The position numbers and the translations under genes were made by a program. DNA of 64,000 bases, from assembly GCA_012520845.1 (NCBI GenBank), contig JAAYNL010000004.1:1-64000 (forward strand), in the 5' to 3' direction. The stretch is from Thermoplasmatales archaeon (GTDB taxonomy: Archaea; Thermoplasmatota; Thermoplasmata; Methanomassiliicoccales; Methanomethylophilaceae). A model generated the notes under the pieces. That model searched no databases and was not told the origin of the DNA. It was given only the letters and a program-made list of their open reading frames with translations. Below are positions 34,122 through 42,855 of the stretch, piece after piece. How positions within the stretch are numbered: the first letter of the stretch is position 1; each line of letters begins with the position of its first letter.

Positions 34122-35956
34122 TAGGAATTGATTTGGGAACAAGCAACTCGGCCGCATCGATCATGGAGGGCGGCAGGCCAACCATGATACCCAGCGCCGA
34201 GGGCACGACCGTCGGCGGGAAGGCCTTCCCGTCGTACGTGGCGTTCACCAAGGACGGCCAGCTTCTCGTCGGCGAGCCCGCGAGGAGGCAGGCCGTCACC
34301 AATCCGGAAGGCACGATAAAGAACGTCAAGAGGAAGATGGGGAGCTCCGAGAAGCTGAAGGTCGGCGACAAGGAATACACCCCGCAGCAGATTTCCGCCT
34401 TCATACTGCAGAAAATCAAGAGGGACGCCGAGGAATACCTGGGCGAGACCATCGAGAAGGCCGTCATCACCGTGCCGGCCTACTTCGACGACAACCAGAG
34501 GCAGGCGACAAAGGACGCCGGCGCCATAGCGGGCCTCGACGTGGTGCGCATAGTGAACGAGCCCACGGCGGCCGCCCTGGCGTTCGGCATCGACAAGGCC
34601 GACACGGCCCAGAAGATCCTGGTGTTCGACTTCGGCGGCGGCACCCTCGACGTCACGATAATGGACTTCAGCGACGGCGTCTTCGAGGTGCTTTCCACCT
34701 CTGGCGACACCAAGCTCGGCGGTTCCGACATGGACGAGGCCATGACCAAGGTCGTGCTGGAGCAGTTCAAGAAGGAAACGGGCATCGACCTTTCCAAGGA
34801 CAACACCGCGTTCTGGAGGGTCCGCGAGGCGTGCGAGAAGGCCAAGATCGAGCTTTCCACCACGATGCAGACCGAGATCAACCTCCCGTTCATAGCCCAG
34901 GTCGACGGCGAGCCGAAGCACCTGGTGCACACCTTCACCCGCGCCAAGCTCGAGGAGCTTGTGGCGCCGATCGTGAACCGCTGCAAGGCCTCCATAGACA
35001 GGGCGATGTCCGACGCCGGCCTGAAGAGCGACGGCATCGACAAGATCATAATGGTGGGCGGCCCGACCAGGATGCCCATAGTCCAGAACTTCGTCGAGAA
35101 CGCCGTCGGCGCCAAAATCCAAAGGGGCATCGACCCCATGGAATGCGTGTCCATGGGCGCCGCCGTGCAGGGCGCGGTCCTTTCCGGCGACGTGAAGGAC
35201 GTGCTGCTCCTGGACGTCACCCCGCTTTCCCTGGGCATCGAGACCCTCGGGGGCATAGCCACCAAGCTCATCGAGAGGAACACCACCATCCCGACGAGGA
35301 AGTCCCAGGTGTTCTCCACCGCCGCGGACAACCAGCCGTCGGTGGACATCCACGTGGTGCAGGGCGAGAGGGAGATGGCCAGCGACAACACCTCCCTCGG
35401 CAGGTTCATCCTCGACGGCATACCGCCGGCCCCGAGGGGCATGCCCCAGATCGAGGTCACCTTCGACATCGACGCCAACGGCATCATCAACGTCACGGCC
35501 AAGGACCTGGGGACGGGCAAGGAGCAGAAGATCACCATAGCCTCGTCCAGCAAGCTCTCCAAGGAGGAGATCGACAGGATGGTCCAGGAGGCCGAGAGGT
35601 TCGCCGACGACGACAAGCGCAGGAAGGAGGAAATCGAGGCCCTCAACGAGTCCGAGACGGCAATCTACACGGTCAGGAAATCCCTTGACGAGCTCGGGGA
35701 CAAGGTCACCGAGGACGAGAAGAAACCCATCGAGGACGCAATCGCGGACCTGGAGAAGGCCCGGGAATCCAAGGACCTGGGCGAGATCAAGTCCAAGACC
35801 GAGGCCCTCTTCAAGGCCATGGAGCCCGTGAGCAAGAAGCTCTACGAGGAGGCGGCCAAGGCCCAGCAGCAGCAACAGGCCGACGGCGACCAACAGCCCC
35901 CCGGCGACGGGGAGGACTTCGTCGACGCGGAATACAGGATAGTGGACGACGAGTGA
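34109..35956 (+). CDS. dnaK: Chaperone DnaK (Hsp70)
   Basis: ATP-driven peptide-binding chaperone. The actin-like ATPase opens with [14 protein letters not shown] and carries [15 protein letters not shown] and [13 protein letters not shown]; the linker [19 protein letters not shown] leads into the beta substrate-binding domain and a helical lid ending [14 protein letters not shown]. At 615 residues it is slightly short, lacking the roughly 24-residue ATPase insertion of Gram-negative DnaK, as in Gram-positive and archaeal copies. DnaK in archaea came from bacteria by transfer. The start overlaps grpE; a GAGGAAGGTGAGG ribosome-binding region precedes it. Confidence 0.98.
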   Translation: MSRIIGIDLGTSNSAASIMEGGRPTMIPSAEGTTVGGKAFPSYVAFTKDGQLLVGEPARRQAVTNPEGTIKNVKRKMGSSEKLKVGDKEYTPQQISAFILQKIKRDAEEYLGETIEKAVITVPAYFDDNQRQATKDAGAIAGLDVVRIVNEPTAAALAFGIDKADTAQKILVFDFGGGTLDVTIMDFSDGVFEVLSTSGDTKLGGSDMDEAMTKVVLEQFKKETGIDLSKDNTAFWRVREACEKAKIELSTTMQTEINLPFIAQVDGEPKHLVHTFTRAKLEELVAPIVNRCKASIDRAMSDAGLKSDGIDKIIMVGGPTRMPIVQNFVENAVGAKIQRGIDPMECVSMGAAVQGAVLSGDVKDVLLLDVTPLSLGIETLGGIATKLIERNTTIPTRKSQVFSTAADNQPSVDIHVVQGEREMASDNTSLGRFILDGIPPAPRGMPQIEVTFDIDANGIINVTAKDLGTGKEQKITIASSSKLSKEEIDRMVQEAERFADDDKRRKEEIEALNESETAIYTVRKSLDELGDKVTEDEKKPIEDAIADLEKARESKDLGEIKSKTEALFKAMEPVSKKLYEEAAKAQQQQQADGDQQPPGDGEDFVDAEYRIVDDE

Positions 35957-35966
35957 AGGACTCCGG

Positions 35967-37085
35967 ATGCCCAGGGACTACTACGAAGTGCTTGGGGTGT
36001 CGAAGGGCGCCACCCCCGACGAAATAAAGAGCGCCTATCGGAAGCTGGCGAGGCAGCACCATCCCGACGTGTCCAAGGACCCGAAGGAGGTGGCCGAGGA
36101 GAAATTCAAGGAAATCTCCGAGGCCTACGAGGTGCTGTACGATCCCGAGAAGCGCAAACTCTACGACCAGTTCGGCCACGAGGGGGTCAACCAGCAGTTC
36201 GGGCAGGGCGGCTTCACCTGGGATAACTTCACTCACTTCGACGACATCTCCGACATATTCGGCGACCTATTCGGGAGCTTCTTCGGCGGGTTCGGCGGGC
36301 GCAGGTCCGCCGGCAGGTCCGCGGCGAGGCAGGGGGATTCCCTGCGCTACGACGTGGCCATAAACCTGATGGACGTCCTGAACGGCAAGGAAATCAAGGT
36401 CTCCGTGCCCCACGAGGCCCCCTGCGAGCCGTGCAGGGGCACCGGTGGCAAGGACGGGCAGTACGAGACCTGCTCGAAGTGCGGCGGCAGCGGCGTCGCC
36501 ACGATGGTGCGCCATACGCCCTTCGGCCAGATGAGGCAGACCGCGGAATGCCCCGACTGCGGCGGCCGCGGGAGGACCTTCAAGGAAAGGTGCCGCGAGT
36601 GCAAGGGGTCCGGCAGGACCAGGAAGACGTCCACGGTGGACGTCAAGATACCCAGGGGCGCCGAGGACGGCATGAGGCTCCGGGTCCCGGGGAAGGGCGA
36701 CGCCGGCATCAACGGCGGCCCGCCCGGCGATCTGTACGTGGTGATCCACGTGGAGGACCACCCGGATTTCAAGCGGGACGGCGCCAACCTGTGGACGGAA
36801 ATACGGACCACGTATCCCAGGCTCGTCCTGGGCGGCGAGGAGACGGTCAAGACGCTGGAAGGTGAGAAGGTCGCCTTGGCGATACCCGCCGGGACCCAGG
36901 TCGGATCCGTGCTAAGGATGCCCGGGAAGGGCGTCTACCGCTACGGCAGCTCCGTCCGCGGCAACCTTTACGTCCGCGTGTTCATGGACGTCCCCAAGAA
37001 GGTCTCCGATTTCGAGAGGGAATCCCTCGAGAAGCTCGACGGTCGGGATAAACCCGCCAAGAAGAGGCGATTCGGGAAAAAGTGA
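35967..37085 (+). CDS. dnaJ: Chaperone DnaJ (type I Hsp40)
   Basis: Full type I DnaJ: J domain with [18 protein letters not shown] and the HPD tripeptide (about 32-34), a Gly/Phe-rich stretch, the four-repeat zinc domain ([32 protein letters not shown]) and two beta-sandwich substrate-binding domains. It stimulates DnaK ATPase and delivers clients. The length of 372 residues is normal. It lies 10 bases after dnaK, completing the grpE-dnaK-dnaJ operon; a hairpin follows 11 bases after the stop. Confidence 0.97.
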   Translation: MPRDYYEVLGVSKGATPDEIKSAYRKLARQHHPDVSKDPKEVAEEKFKEISEAYEVLYDPEKRKLYDQFGHEGVNQQFGQGGFTWDNFTHFDDISDIFGDLFGSFFGGFGGRRSAGRSAARQGDSLRYDVAINLMDVLNGKEIKVSVPHEAPCEPCRGTGGKDGQYETCSKCGGSGVATMVRHTPFGQMRQTAECPDCGGRGRTFKERCRECKGSGRTRKTSTVDVKIPRGAEDGMRLRVPGKGDAGINGGPPGDLYVVIHVEDHPDFKRDGANLWTEIRTTYPRLVLGGEETVKTLEGEKVALAIPAGTQVGSVLRMPGKGVYRYGSSVRGNLYVRVFMDVPKKVSDFERESLEKLDGRDKPAKKRRFGKK

Positions 37086-37096
37086 AGGTGCCGTTT

Positions 37097-37117
37097 ATTC
37101 CCGGGCACCGCGGGAAT
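37097..37117 (+). terminator. Stem-loop after dnaJ
   Basis: ATTCCCG, seven-base loop, CGGGAAT: a perfect 7-bp stem starting 11 bases after the dnaJ stop. A second inverted repeat (CCTAAC ... GTTAGG, about 37119-37152) and an AT-rich stretch with TTTTTATTAT near 37187-37196 follow. Together they form a plausible transcription end between dnaJ and the convergent regulator gene. Confidence 0.45.
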
Positions 37118-37254
37118 ACCTAACATTAGCAAGAGGAGAGAACACGTTAGGTGGATTATTAAACCATTTTCTAATATATAATAATTTTTATTATCGTGCC
37201 AAATCGCAACGTTTTATGACGTCTGAAGCCGAGAAAGTAAACAATACCGTTCTT

Positions 37255-38526
37255 TCAGGCCCGTCTCCTGTACATGGTCGATCTCCCGGCGCCCACCCTA
37301 ACGATGTACCCATGCCCTTCGAGCTCGGAGAGGATGGAGTGCGCCTTGGTTTTGGACACGCCCAACCCTTCCTCGATGTCGGACCTTTTTATCGGCCGTT
37401 CCCCCGAGAACAGGTCCATCGCCGCAATCGCCTCCGGGGACAATTCCCCGTTCGACATTTTCGGCAACGTGATTTTGAACAGGCCGGTCGTGATTTCAAT
37501 CGTGGGCGAAAGCGGCTCGTCCCTGTACATGCCCATTATCCGTGGGATGCCGGTACCGTAGGTTTCCATTATGCCTAGCCTGTACATCACCGATGCCAAT
37601 CCCTCGTTCCTTCGGGAGGAGGTGCCGAGAAGGATGTCTTCCTTGCTAATCCCTTTGTTTAGGCCGCCGATCGACGATACGGTCATTTTGTCATTGAACA
37701 TGGACACGAGGGTGCTGCCGTTTATGCTGTAGTCCCTATGGGCGACGGCGTTTATCAAAGCCTCTCTGACGGCTTCCGGGGGATAATCCCTGGAATCCTC
37801 GCGATACATCCCGACGATCTTGGAGCGCCGGCTGTTGTGTTTGTCGACGAAATCAACGGCCTCCTCCAATTGTCGCAGCACGGAGCCCGAGGTTTCTTTC
37901 CTATCCCCGAATGAAACTTTGTATTCATCCCCGAAAGTGGCTAATTTGATTCCTTGGGGAAATTGATCCGAAAGCATGTGTGCGAGGTTCGTGTACATAT
38001 CGTTGGAGACGAGCCCGAGTGAGACCATTTGCCGTTCTCCCCATTCAACCCCACATTTTTGGAAAACCGCGGACGTTTCGTTGAACGTCAGGTTTTGGTG
38101 GAGGGACGGGGACGACTCGTATGGGGGGCTGGACCATTCCTTTGCCATTTTGATTATCAACGGTTCCGGCGCAGGGACGGAAGAGGGGCCCCTGCGGATG
38201 AACACGCCGCCCTCTCTCATACCCCTGTTTCTCAAATAATACGGTTTGTTGGTCCCTGCGGACACATCGATCCTCACAACAGATTTGCCGTCGACCTCTG
38301 TTTCTCTCACAGAGACCGCGGCGATGGCGTCGGGCCTTATGTTATTCGAGATCCCGGAAACGGCGGCCCTGCACGTTTCGTCGGGATCGGCGACGCCGAC
38401 GGCGACGCCGTCGTCTTTGATGCCGATGAAAATCGTCCCGCCGTTCCCGTTTAAAAAGGTCACGGCGGTTTTTATGACGGCCTCATTATAGATTTCCTTA
38501 AACTCCGTCTTTTCATTTTCCTTCAT
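37255..38526 (-). CDS. AlbA_2 (divergent AAA-4)-domain ATP-binding protein with winged helix, putative regulator
   Basis: The N-terminal AlbA_2/Schlafen-type domain shows KTEFKEIYNEAVIKTAVTFLN and GGTIFIGIKDDG. The middle part carries PEAVREALINAVAHRDY, the helix shared with GHKL-like segments of this family (COG2865). A C-terminal winged helix (KRSDIEEGLGVSKTKAHSILSELEG) suggests DNA binding. Such proteins are common accessory regulators and are sometimes tied to defence or mobile elements. GC content is lower than in the flanking genes. Three 20-base iterons stand 35-88 bases upstream of the start, probably its own operator. It lies beyond the 3' end of tRNA-Ser. Confidence 0.85.
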   Translation of the reverse strand: MKENEKTEFKEIYNEAVIKTAVTFLNGNGGTIFIGIKDDGVAVGVADPDETCRAAVSGISNNIRPDAIAAVSVRETEVDGKSVVRIDVSAGTNKPYYLRNRGMREGGVFIRRGPSSVPAPEPLIIKMAKEWSSPPYESSPSLHQNLTFNETSAVFQKCGVEWGERQMVSLGLVSNDMYTNLAHMLSDQFPQGIKLATFGDEYKVSFGDRKETSGSVLRQLEEAVDFVDKHNSRRSKIVGMYREDSRDYPPEAVREALINAVAHRDYSINGSTLVSMFNDKMTVSSIGGLNKGISKEDILLGTSSRRNEGLASVMYRLGIMETYGTGIPRIMGMYRDEPLSPTIEITTGLFKITLPKMSNGELSPEAIAAMDLFSGERPIKRSDIEEGLGVSKTKAHSILSELEGHGYIVRVGAGRSTMYRRRA

Positions 38527-38560
38527 GCGGTTGTACCTAAAAAAGAATGTATTTTTTTAG

Positions 38561-38614
38561 TTTATAATCGTTCTTATTCGTTCATAATCGTTCTTATTCG
38601 TTCATAATCGTTAT
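38561..38614. repeat. Iterons upstream of the AlbA_2 regulator gene
   Basis: Two head-to-tail 20-base units plus a 14-base partial third. The unit TTCATAATCGTTCTTATTCG is exact at 38581-38600, differs by one base at 38561-38580 and is cut short at 38601-38614. The block starts 35 bases upstream of the start codon of the minus-strand gene, as expected for autoregulation by a winged-helix protein. Confidence 0.7.
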
Positions 38615-38688
38615 TTTACGTATTGAATTGAGTTCAACAGGTATCGGGGAACGTATGCAACGCCGATGTGGGAAGCGTAAGGCGGGAA

Positions 38689-38774
38689 TGGCGCCGAGGG
38701 AGAGATTCGAACTCCCGAGGCATGATGCCAGCGGTTTTCGAGACCGCCACCTTACCGGACTAGATTACCTCGGC
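38689..38774 (-). tRNA. tRNA-Ser (anticodon CGA)
   Basis: Class II tRNA with long variable arm. On the minus strand, acceptor GCCGAGG pairs with CCTCGGC; anticodon stem GCGGT/ACCGC around loop CTCGAAA gives CGA; variable arm TGGCATCATGCC forms a hairpin; T arm GGGAG/CTCTC around TTCGAAT. Discriminator G and CCA are encoded (CCA at 38689-38691). It reads TCG codons. Confidence 0.93.
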
Positions 38775-38885
38775 CCGACATCCCAAAAACATCCACGTAT
38801 TTTACTTTGATGTAAACAATCGGCCCAATTCGCCCAGCGAGCTGATGTAAAAAAAACAAATATCTTTGCGCAAACACCTCTCCGA

Positions 38886-39302
38886 ATGGCAGAACGGCTG
38901 AAAATCGATTTCAAAGCGTTCGTCCCGATGTTCTTCGGGTTTTTCGCCGTCGTGTGGCTCGCACGGGCGACGACGGGATTGATAGCCGGCGATTTCCGCC
39001 CATGGGGTCAGGACGAGACCGTGCTGTTCACGGCATACCTGGCGGCTTTCGTGGTCCTCGCCCTGCCCGCAGCCTACTTCACGTCCAAGATTGAAGAGAA
39101 ATCGAAGATTCTCGCACTCCTTGTAGTGGCGACGCCCTTCTTCGTCGCAGGGGATTTAACCGTCCGCGTGTTGCTCGGCGAGACGGCTACCGAGGCACCG
39201 GCCGCATTGGCCCTCTCCTTGTTGGCGGGCGTCTTCACGTACCTCGTCTTCTCTTACGGGGGTTTTTTCCCGATGCCGGAAAAACCGGAAGGCAACCCTT
39301 AA
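38886..39302 (+). CDS. Four-helix membrane protein, unknown
   Basis: 138 residues with four hydrophobic segments (about 11-32, 46-66, 74-94, 104-126) and short loops. I recognise no family. An AAATATCT element at about 38858-38865 lies some 25 bases before the ATG, consistent with a leaderless transcript. It precedes purH on the same strand, with a separate AT-rich element (CTTAATATC) between them, so co-transcription is not assured. Confidence 0.6.
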   Translation: MAERLKIDFKAFVPMFFGFFAVVWLARATTGLIAGDFRPWGQDETVLFTAYLAAFVVLALPAAYFTSKIEEKSKILALLVVATPFFVAGDLTVRVLLGETATEAPAALALSLLAGVFTYLVFSYGGFFPMPEKPEGNP

Positions 39303-39366
39303 TATCGGGTGAAGCCTACCCTTGACGGCGACCTTCGAAGGTGCCGGGGGTATTTTGCTGGCGAAG

Positions 39367-40908
39367 GTGAAAAGGGTCCTAATCAGCGTGTCGGACAAGG
39401 AAGGCATAGTGGATTTCTCCAGGGAACTGTCCGAAATGGGCGCGGAGATAATCTCCACCGGCGGCACGCACAGGCTGCTGAAGGAGAACGGCGTCCCGGT
39501 CACGGAGGTTTCGGAGATCACCGGGTTCCCGGAGATGCTGGACGGCCGCGTCAAGACCCTGCACCCCAAGATTCACGCGGGCATACTTGCCCGCAGGGAC
39601 GTCCCCGGCCACATGTCCGCCATATCCGAGATGGGCATCGAGCCCATCGACATGGTCGTGATCAACCTGTACCCGTTCAAGGAGGCGGCGCTGAAGCCCG
39701 GCGCGACTTTGGAGGACATGGTGGAAAACATCGACATCGGCGGCCCTAGCATGATCCGCGCCGCCGCCAAGAACTACGCCTCCGTCGCCGTGGTCACGGA
39801 CAAGACCCAGTATCCGACAGTCCTTGATGAGTTGAGGTCGGGGGGGAAGCTTTCCAAAGACACCCGGGGGAGATTGATGGCGGCCGCGTTCGAGGCCACC
39901 GCCAATTACGACGCCATGATCGCCGACAGGATGGGCAAGCGCTTTGGCGCCGGGTTCCCGCGGTCGTTCCCAATCCCCCTCGAGAAGGCCATGGACCTCA
40001 GGTACGGCGAGAACCCCAACCAGTCGGCGGCGTTCTATTCCGACCCGTTCACCCCCGGGCCCACCGTGGCCCGCATGAGGCAGCTCCACGGCAAGGAGCT
40101 TTCCTACAACAACATCCTCGACATGGACAAGGCCCTGGACATAGCGATGGACTTCGAGAAGCCCACCGCCGTCGTCATGAAGCACACCAACCCCTGCGGG
40201 CTGGCCAGCGCCCCCACCATAAGCGAGGCCTTCGCCACGGCGTACGCCGTGGACCCGCTGTCCGCCTACGGATGCATCATATGCCTCAACAGGGACTGCG
40301 ACATGGCCACGGCCGAGGAGATTTCCAAGTTTTTCGTCGAAGTGGTCATCGCGCCGAGGTTCGACCCGGACGCCTTCGAATTGTTGTCGCGGAAGAAGAA
40401 CATCCGTCTCATGGAGGTCGGCGGGCCGATAGGCCCGGCCGAAAAGGTCAGGGAATACAAGATGAAGAAGGTCCAGGGCGGCATGCTGGTGCAGACGGAC
40501 GAGGACGTGGCCGTCGACCGCTCCAACCTGAAGGTGGTCTCGAAGCGCGCCCCGACCGAGGAGGAGATCGACGCCCTGCTGTTCGCCTGGAAGCTCGTCA
40601 AGCACGTCACGTCCAACAGCGTCGTGTACGTGAAGGGCGAGAGGGCCGTGGGTATCGGGGCCGGCCAGATGAGCCGCGTGGATTCGGCCAAGATAGCGAC
40701 GATGAAGGCGAACGAGCCCACCGAGGGCTCGGTGATGGCCTCCGACGCCTTCTTCCCGTTCAGGGACGGGGTGGACGAGGCCGCCGCCGCGGGCGTCACC
40801 GCCATCATCCAACCCGGCGGGTCGATAAGGGACCAGGAGGTCATCGACGCCGTGGACGAGCACGGCATGGCGATGGTCTTCACCGGTTGCAGGGTCTTCA
40901 GGCACTGA
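39367..40908 (+). CDS. purH: Bifunctional AICAR formyltransferase/IMP cyclohydrolase
   Basis: PurH carries out the last two steps of IMP synthesis. The N-terminal cyclohydrolase domain opens with LISVSDKEGIVDFSREL and has STGGTHRLL and DGRVKTLHPKIHAGIL; the C-terminal transformylase shows RYGENPNQSAAFY and the catalytic KHTNPCG, ending with IIQPGGSIRDQEVID and MVFTGCRVFRH. The bifunctional enzyme uses formyl-tetrahydrofolate, whereas many archaea use PurP/PurO, so it supports a folate-using organism. The start is uncertain: the GTG at 39367 matches family N-termini, while TTG at 39355 or 39322 is also in frame. Confidence 0.95.
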   Translation: MKRVLISVSDKEGIVDFSRELSEMGAEIISTGGTHRLLKENGVPVTEVSEITGFPEMLDGRVKTLHPKIHAGILARRDVPGHMSAISEMGIEPIDMVVINLYPFKEAALKPGATLEDMVENIDIGGPSMIRAAAKNYASVAVVTDKTQYPTVLDELRSGGKLSKDTRGRLMAAAFEATANYDAMIADRMGKRFGAGFPRSFPIPLEKAMDLRYGENPNQSAAFYSDPFTPGPTVARMRQLHGKELSYNNILDMDKALDIAMDFEKPTAVVMKHTNPCGLASAPTISEAFATAYAVDPLSAYGCIICLNRDCDMATAEEISKFFVEVVIAPRFDPDAFELLSRKKNIRLMEVGGPIGPAEKVREYKMKKVQGGMLVQTDEDVAVDRSNLKVVSKRAPTEEEIDALLFAWKLVKHVTSNSVVYVKGERAVGIGAGQMSRVDSAKIATMKANEPTEGSVMASDAFFPFRDGVDEAAAAGVTAIIQPGGSIRDQEVIDAVDEHGMAMVFTGCRVFRH

Positions 40909-40914
40909 GCCCGG

Positions 40915-41454
40915 TCAAATCCAACCCCTGTCGTATGGCTTGAAGCAGGAAAGACAGACCTTCCTGCCCTCTTGCAGGCGGACCATGTCCTCCCGGGTCC
41001 TTTCGCCGCATACCTCGCAACGGACGCTTTCGAAGATCCTCGCCTTCTCGGGCAGCTCGAATCCCGGTTTTTTGAATACGAACAGCGACTCCGCCGGGGA
41101 TTCGAGGATTTTCCGCATGAGTTCCCCGCGTTCGAGATCCTCCCAACCCGCGGGGAACTCCACGACGAGCCTTATCCCCTTCCCGCTTTTCCTCGAGAAG
41201 AAGGAATACGCGCTCTTGCCGGTGCGCCTGAACAGGAGGTTGCCCTTGCCGGCGGTGCAGGACAGCAGGTACTGTATGCAGTCTATGCCGCAGGCGTCGT
41301 TCTCGGAGACGCAGACGATTTCCTCGTCCACCGCCCTTTCCATCGGGATGCCCAGTCTTTCCATCGCCGCGAAGGATGCGGCGTAACCGATGGCGAGGCC
41401 GGGGCAGCCGTGCCCGTGGAATTTCACGCATTCTTCCCAGAGTTTTTCGTCCAT
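40915..41454 (-). CDS. FmdE-family protein with C-terminal zinc finger
   Basis: The FmdE signature FHGHGCPGLAIGYAAS is near the N-terminus, followed by SENDACGIDCIQYLLSCTAG and GKGNLLFRRTGKSAYSFF. A C-terminal TraR/DksA-like zinc finger has CEVCGERT and CLSC. FmdE co-purifies with molybdenum formylmethanofuran dehydrogenase in some methanogens, but FmdE-family proteins are also found without it, and no other fmd/fwd gene is visible here; a metal or molybdopterin-related role is possible. The length of 179 residues is typical. It is convergent with purH. Confidence 0.85.
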   Translation of the reverse strand: MDEKLWEECVKFHGHGCPGLAIGYAASFAAMERLGIPMERAVDEEIVCVSENDACGIDCIQYLLSCTAGKGNLLFRRTGKSAYSFFSRKSGKGIRLVVEFPAGWEDLERGELMRKILESPAESLFVFKKPGFELPEKARIFESVRCEVCGERTREDMVRLQEGRKVCLSCFKPYDRGWI

Positions 41455-41534
41455 GGTGTGCGGATGCCCCCTGTAGGTAAATAATGCCGTGTCCGGGCAA
41501 CGTCGTTATCCGAGCCCCGTGCGGATTGCGGCCT

Positions 41535-41723
41535 TTATTCCAACCCTTCCGGGATTATCGGTTTTCCCTCGGCCTTCCTCTTCATGTGGCCGCCCGGGCC
41601 GCCCCTGTCTATCCGGGCCTTCTCGATGCATTCGGGGTCGTCGCAGACGAAGGCGGCGAACACGATGTTGGTGCATTTTTTGCCGCAATATTCGCAGTCG
41701 TAGTCGTCGAAGTTTATCGCCAT
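41535..41723 (-). CDS. Small zinc-ribbon protein, unknown
   Basis: A 62-residue protein with two cysteine pairs (CEYCGKKC and CDDPEC) spaced like a small zinc-binding fold, then a Gly/Lys-rich tail. No family is recognised. The ATG at 41723 is the natural start; upstream codons in the same frame run into the toxin gene. It is short, but the conserved-looking CxxC spacing and ordinary codon use support it as real. Confidence 0.5.
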   Translation of the reverse strand: MAINFDDYDCEYCGKKCTNIVFAAFVCDDPECIEKARIDRGGPGGHMKRKAEGKPIIPEGLE

Positions 41724-41782
41724 GATTTGGGAATCGTTAATCGGCGGTATATCGTTTTTCTGTTTCGCTCCAATGCCGAATC

Positions 41783-42049
41783 TCATTTGTAAACGTTTTT
41801 GCGGATTCCTTTCCTGATGGCCAACACCGTCAAACGACAGTCGTCGATATGGCAGACGATTCTGTAATTTCCGACCCTGTATCCCCAATACTGTCTCAGA
41901 GACCCTTTCAACGCCTTGCCCTGGGCGCGAGGATTGACACATCCCTGAATGTTCTTGTCCAACCACTTCAGAATCAATGCCACTGCACGCCTATCCAATT
42001 TTTCAAGATTTTTGTCGGCACTGCTTGAGTAAAAGAGGTTATAGGCCAT
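41783..42049 (-). CDS. relE: RelE/ParE-type toxin of a toxin-antitoxin pair
   Basis: An 88-residue basic protein: YNLFYSSSADKNLEKLDRR, a middle helix, LKGSLRQYWGYRVGNYRIVC and LTVLAIRKGIRKNVYK. This is the RelE/YoeB fold of ribosome-dependent mRNA interferases, with the conserved RVGNYRIVC strand and Arg/Lys residues in place. It overlaps the 3' end of the antitoxin gene by 11 bases, the usual arrangement with antitoxin first. GC content is lower than in the neighbouring genes, as is common for mobile TA modules. Confidence 0.85.
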   Translation of the reverse strand: MAYNLFYSSSADKNLEKLDRRAVALILKWLDKNIQGCVNPRAQGKALKGSLRQYWGYRVGNYRIVCHIDDCRLTVLAIRKGIRKNVYK

Positions 42050-42260
42050 GTTTTTTCATCATTTCAGAGTGGGGGATGGCCACGCCGTCATTCAAAAAAA
42101 TCTTATAGGCCTCGTCGGCGTTTTTTATGTCGTACTCGTCCTCCAGCATCTCGAAAAACGCGTTCTTGAGTGCCTCGCCCATGGAAATTCCGTTGGCCTC
42201 GGCATAGTTCCTTATCGCCTCCTTTTCTTCGTTGGTAACGCGCACTGTGCATACCGTCAT
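42039..42260 (-). CDS. relB: RelB-like/ribbon-helix-helix antitoxin
   Basis: 73 residues opening with the ribbon strand TVCTVRVTNEEKEAIRNYAE, then a helix-turn-helix pair (ANGISMGEALKNAFFEML) and an acidic C-terminal part expected to wrap the toxin. This matches the DUF6290-type RelB antitoxins. RHH antitoxins bind their own promoter; a perfect 16-base palindrome sits 40 bases upstream. The ATG follows TAGGAGGAAAAA, a strong ribosome-binding site. Confidence 0.8.
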   Translation of the reverse strand: MTVCTVRVTNEEKEAIRNYAEANGISMGEALKNAFFEMLEDEYDIKNADEAYKIFLNDGVAIPHSEMMKKHGL

Positions 42261-42299
42261 TTTTTCCTCCTAGGCGTCGGTACAATTGTTCTACAATCA

Positions 42300-42315
42300 G
42301 AATACATATGTATTC
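42300..42315. promoter_or_regulatory. Perfect 16-base palindrome, putative operator of the TA pair
   Basis: GAATACATATGTATTC, a perfect inverted repeat 40-55 bases upstream of the antitoxin start, next to AT-rich sequence (ATATATTGAA on the minus strand) that could be the TATA box. A smaller palindrome ACAATTGT lies between it and the gene. Consistent with autorepression by the RHH antitoxin. Confidence 0.6.
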
Positions 42316-42465
42316 AATATATGTTGATATTGGTTATTGTGCCAACCCATGCAGTTCGCGAATAATGGGGATGGGGCTCCATAGGACGTCACATCGCCTA
42401 CTAATGAACCGTACGGCCGGGGAACGAGCGGCAACCCGTTAATACGCAAAAAAACATGCGTCGGC

Positions 42466-42855
42466 ATGGACACGGGCGGAATCAGGGAGGCCAGGGGCAT
42501 ATCCGGGTGCCTTGTTTGCGGGTCATGCACCAGGGTCTGCCCCAGCGCCAGGCACGGCGGGTTCGTTCCCGACGAGTTCATCGGCGCGGTGGACGAGGGC
42601 CGCGAGGCCGTGGGCATATGGGACTGCCTGCAATGCCGCAGGTGCTCGCACGCATGCCCCGCCGGCATCGACGTGGCGGCGACGGTACAGGACGTCCGCA
42701 GGCTTTATGCCGCGGCGGGAAACGCGCCGGCGAAATTCCTCAGGGCGGCGGAAACCGCCCGGGAAACCGGCGCATCTGTTGCCAGGTCCCCGAGGATTGC
42801 GAAGCAAAGGGCGGACCTGGGTCTTCCGGTTTCAGCGCGGGAGGGGTCCGGATGA
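42466..42855 (+). CDS. hdrC: Heterodisulfide reductase subunit C-like iron-sulfur protein
   Basis: 129 residues with two 4Fe-4S motifs, CLVCGSCTRVCP (about 14-25) and CLQCRRCSHACP (about 54-65), and then a helical C-terminus, which is the HdrC layout. HdrC passes electrons to HdrB for reduction of the CoM-S-S-CoB heterodisulfide or another disulfide. The stop overlaps the HdrB-like start (ATGA). No hdrA is adjacent. A TTAATACG element about 24 bases before the ATG suggests a leaderless transcript. Confidence 0.85.
   Translation: MDTGGIREARGISGCLVCGSCTRVCPSARHGGFVPDEFIGAVDEGREAVGIWDCLQCRRCSHACPAGIDVAATVQDVRRLYAAAGNAPAKFLRAAETARETGASVARSPRIAKQRADLGLPVSAREGSG

Noticed and set aside
31802-35893. 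Long minus-strand open frames opposite the thermosome and dnaK genes.
   Set aside because: The plus strand encodes unmistakable chaperones; the opposite frames are composition artefacts.
39322-39366. TTG at 39322 as purH start.
   Set aside because: It adds residues not seen at PurH N-termini as I know them; kept as an alternative because a TATA-like element lies about 20 bases upstream.
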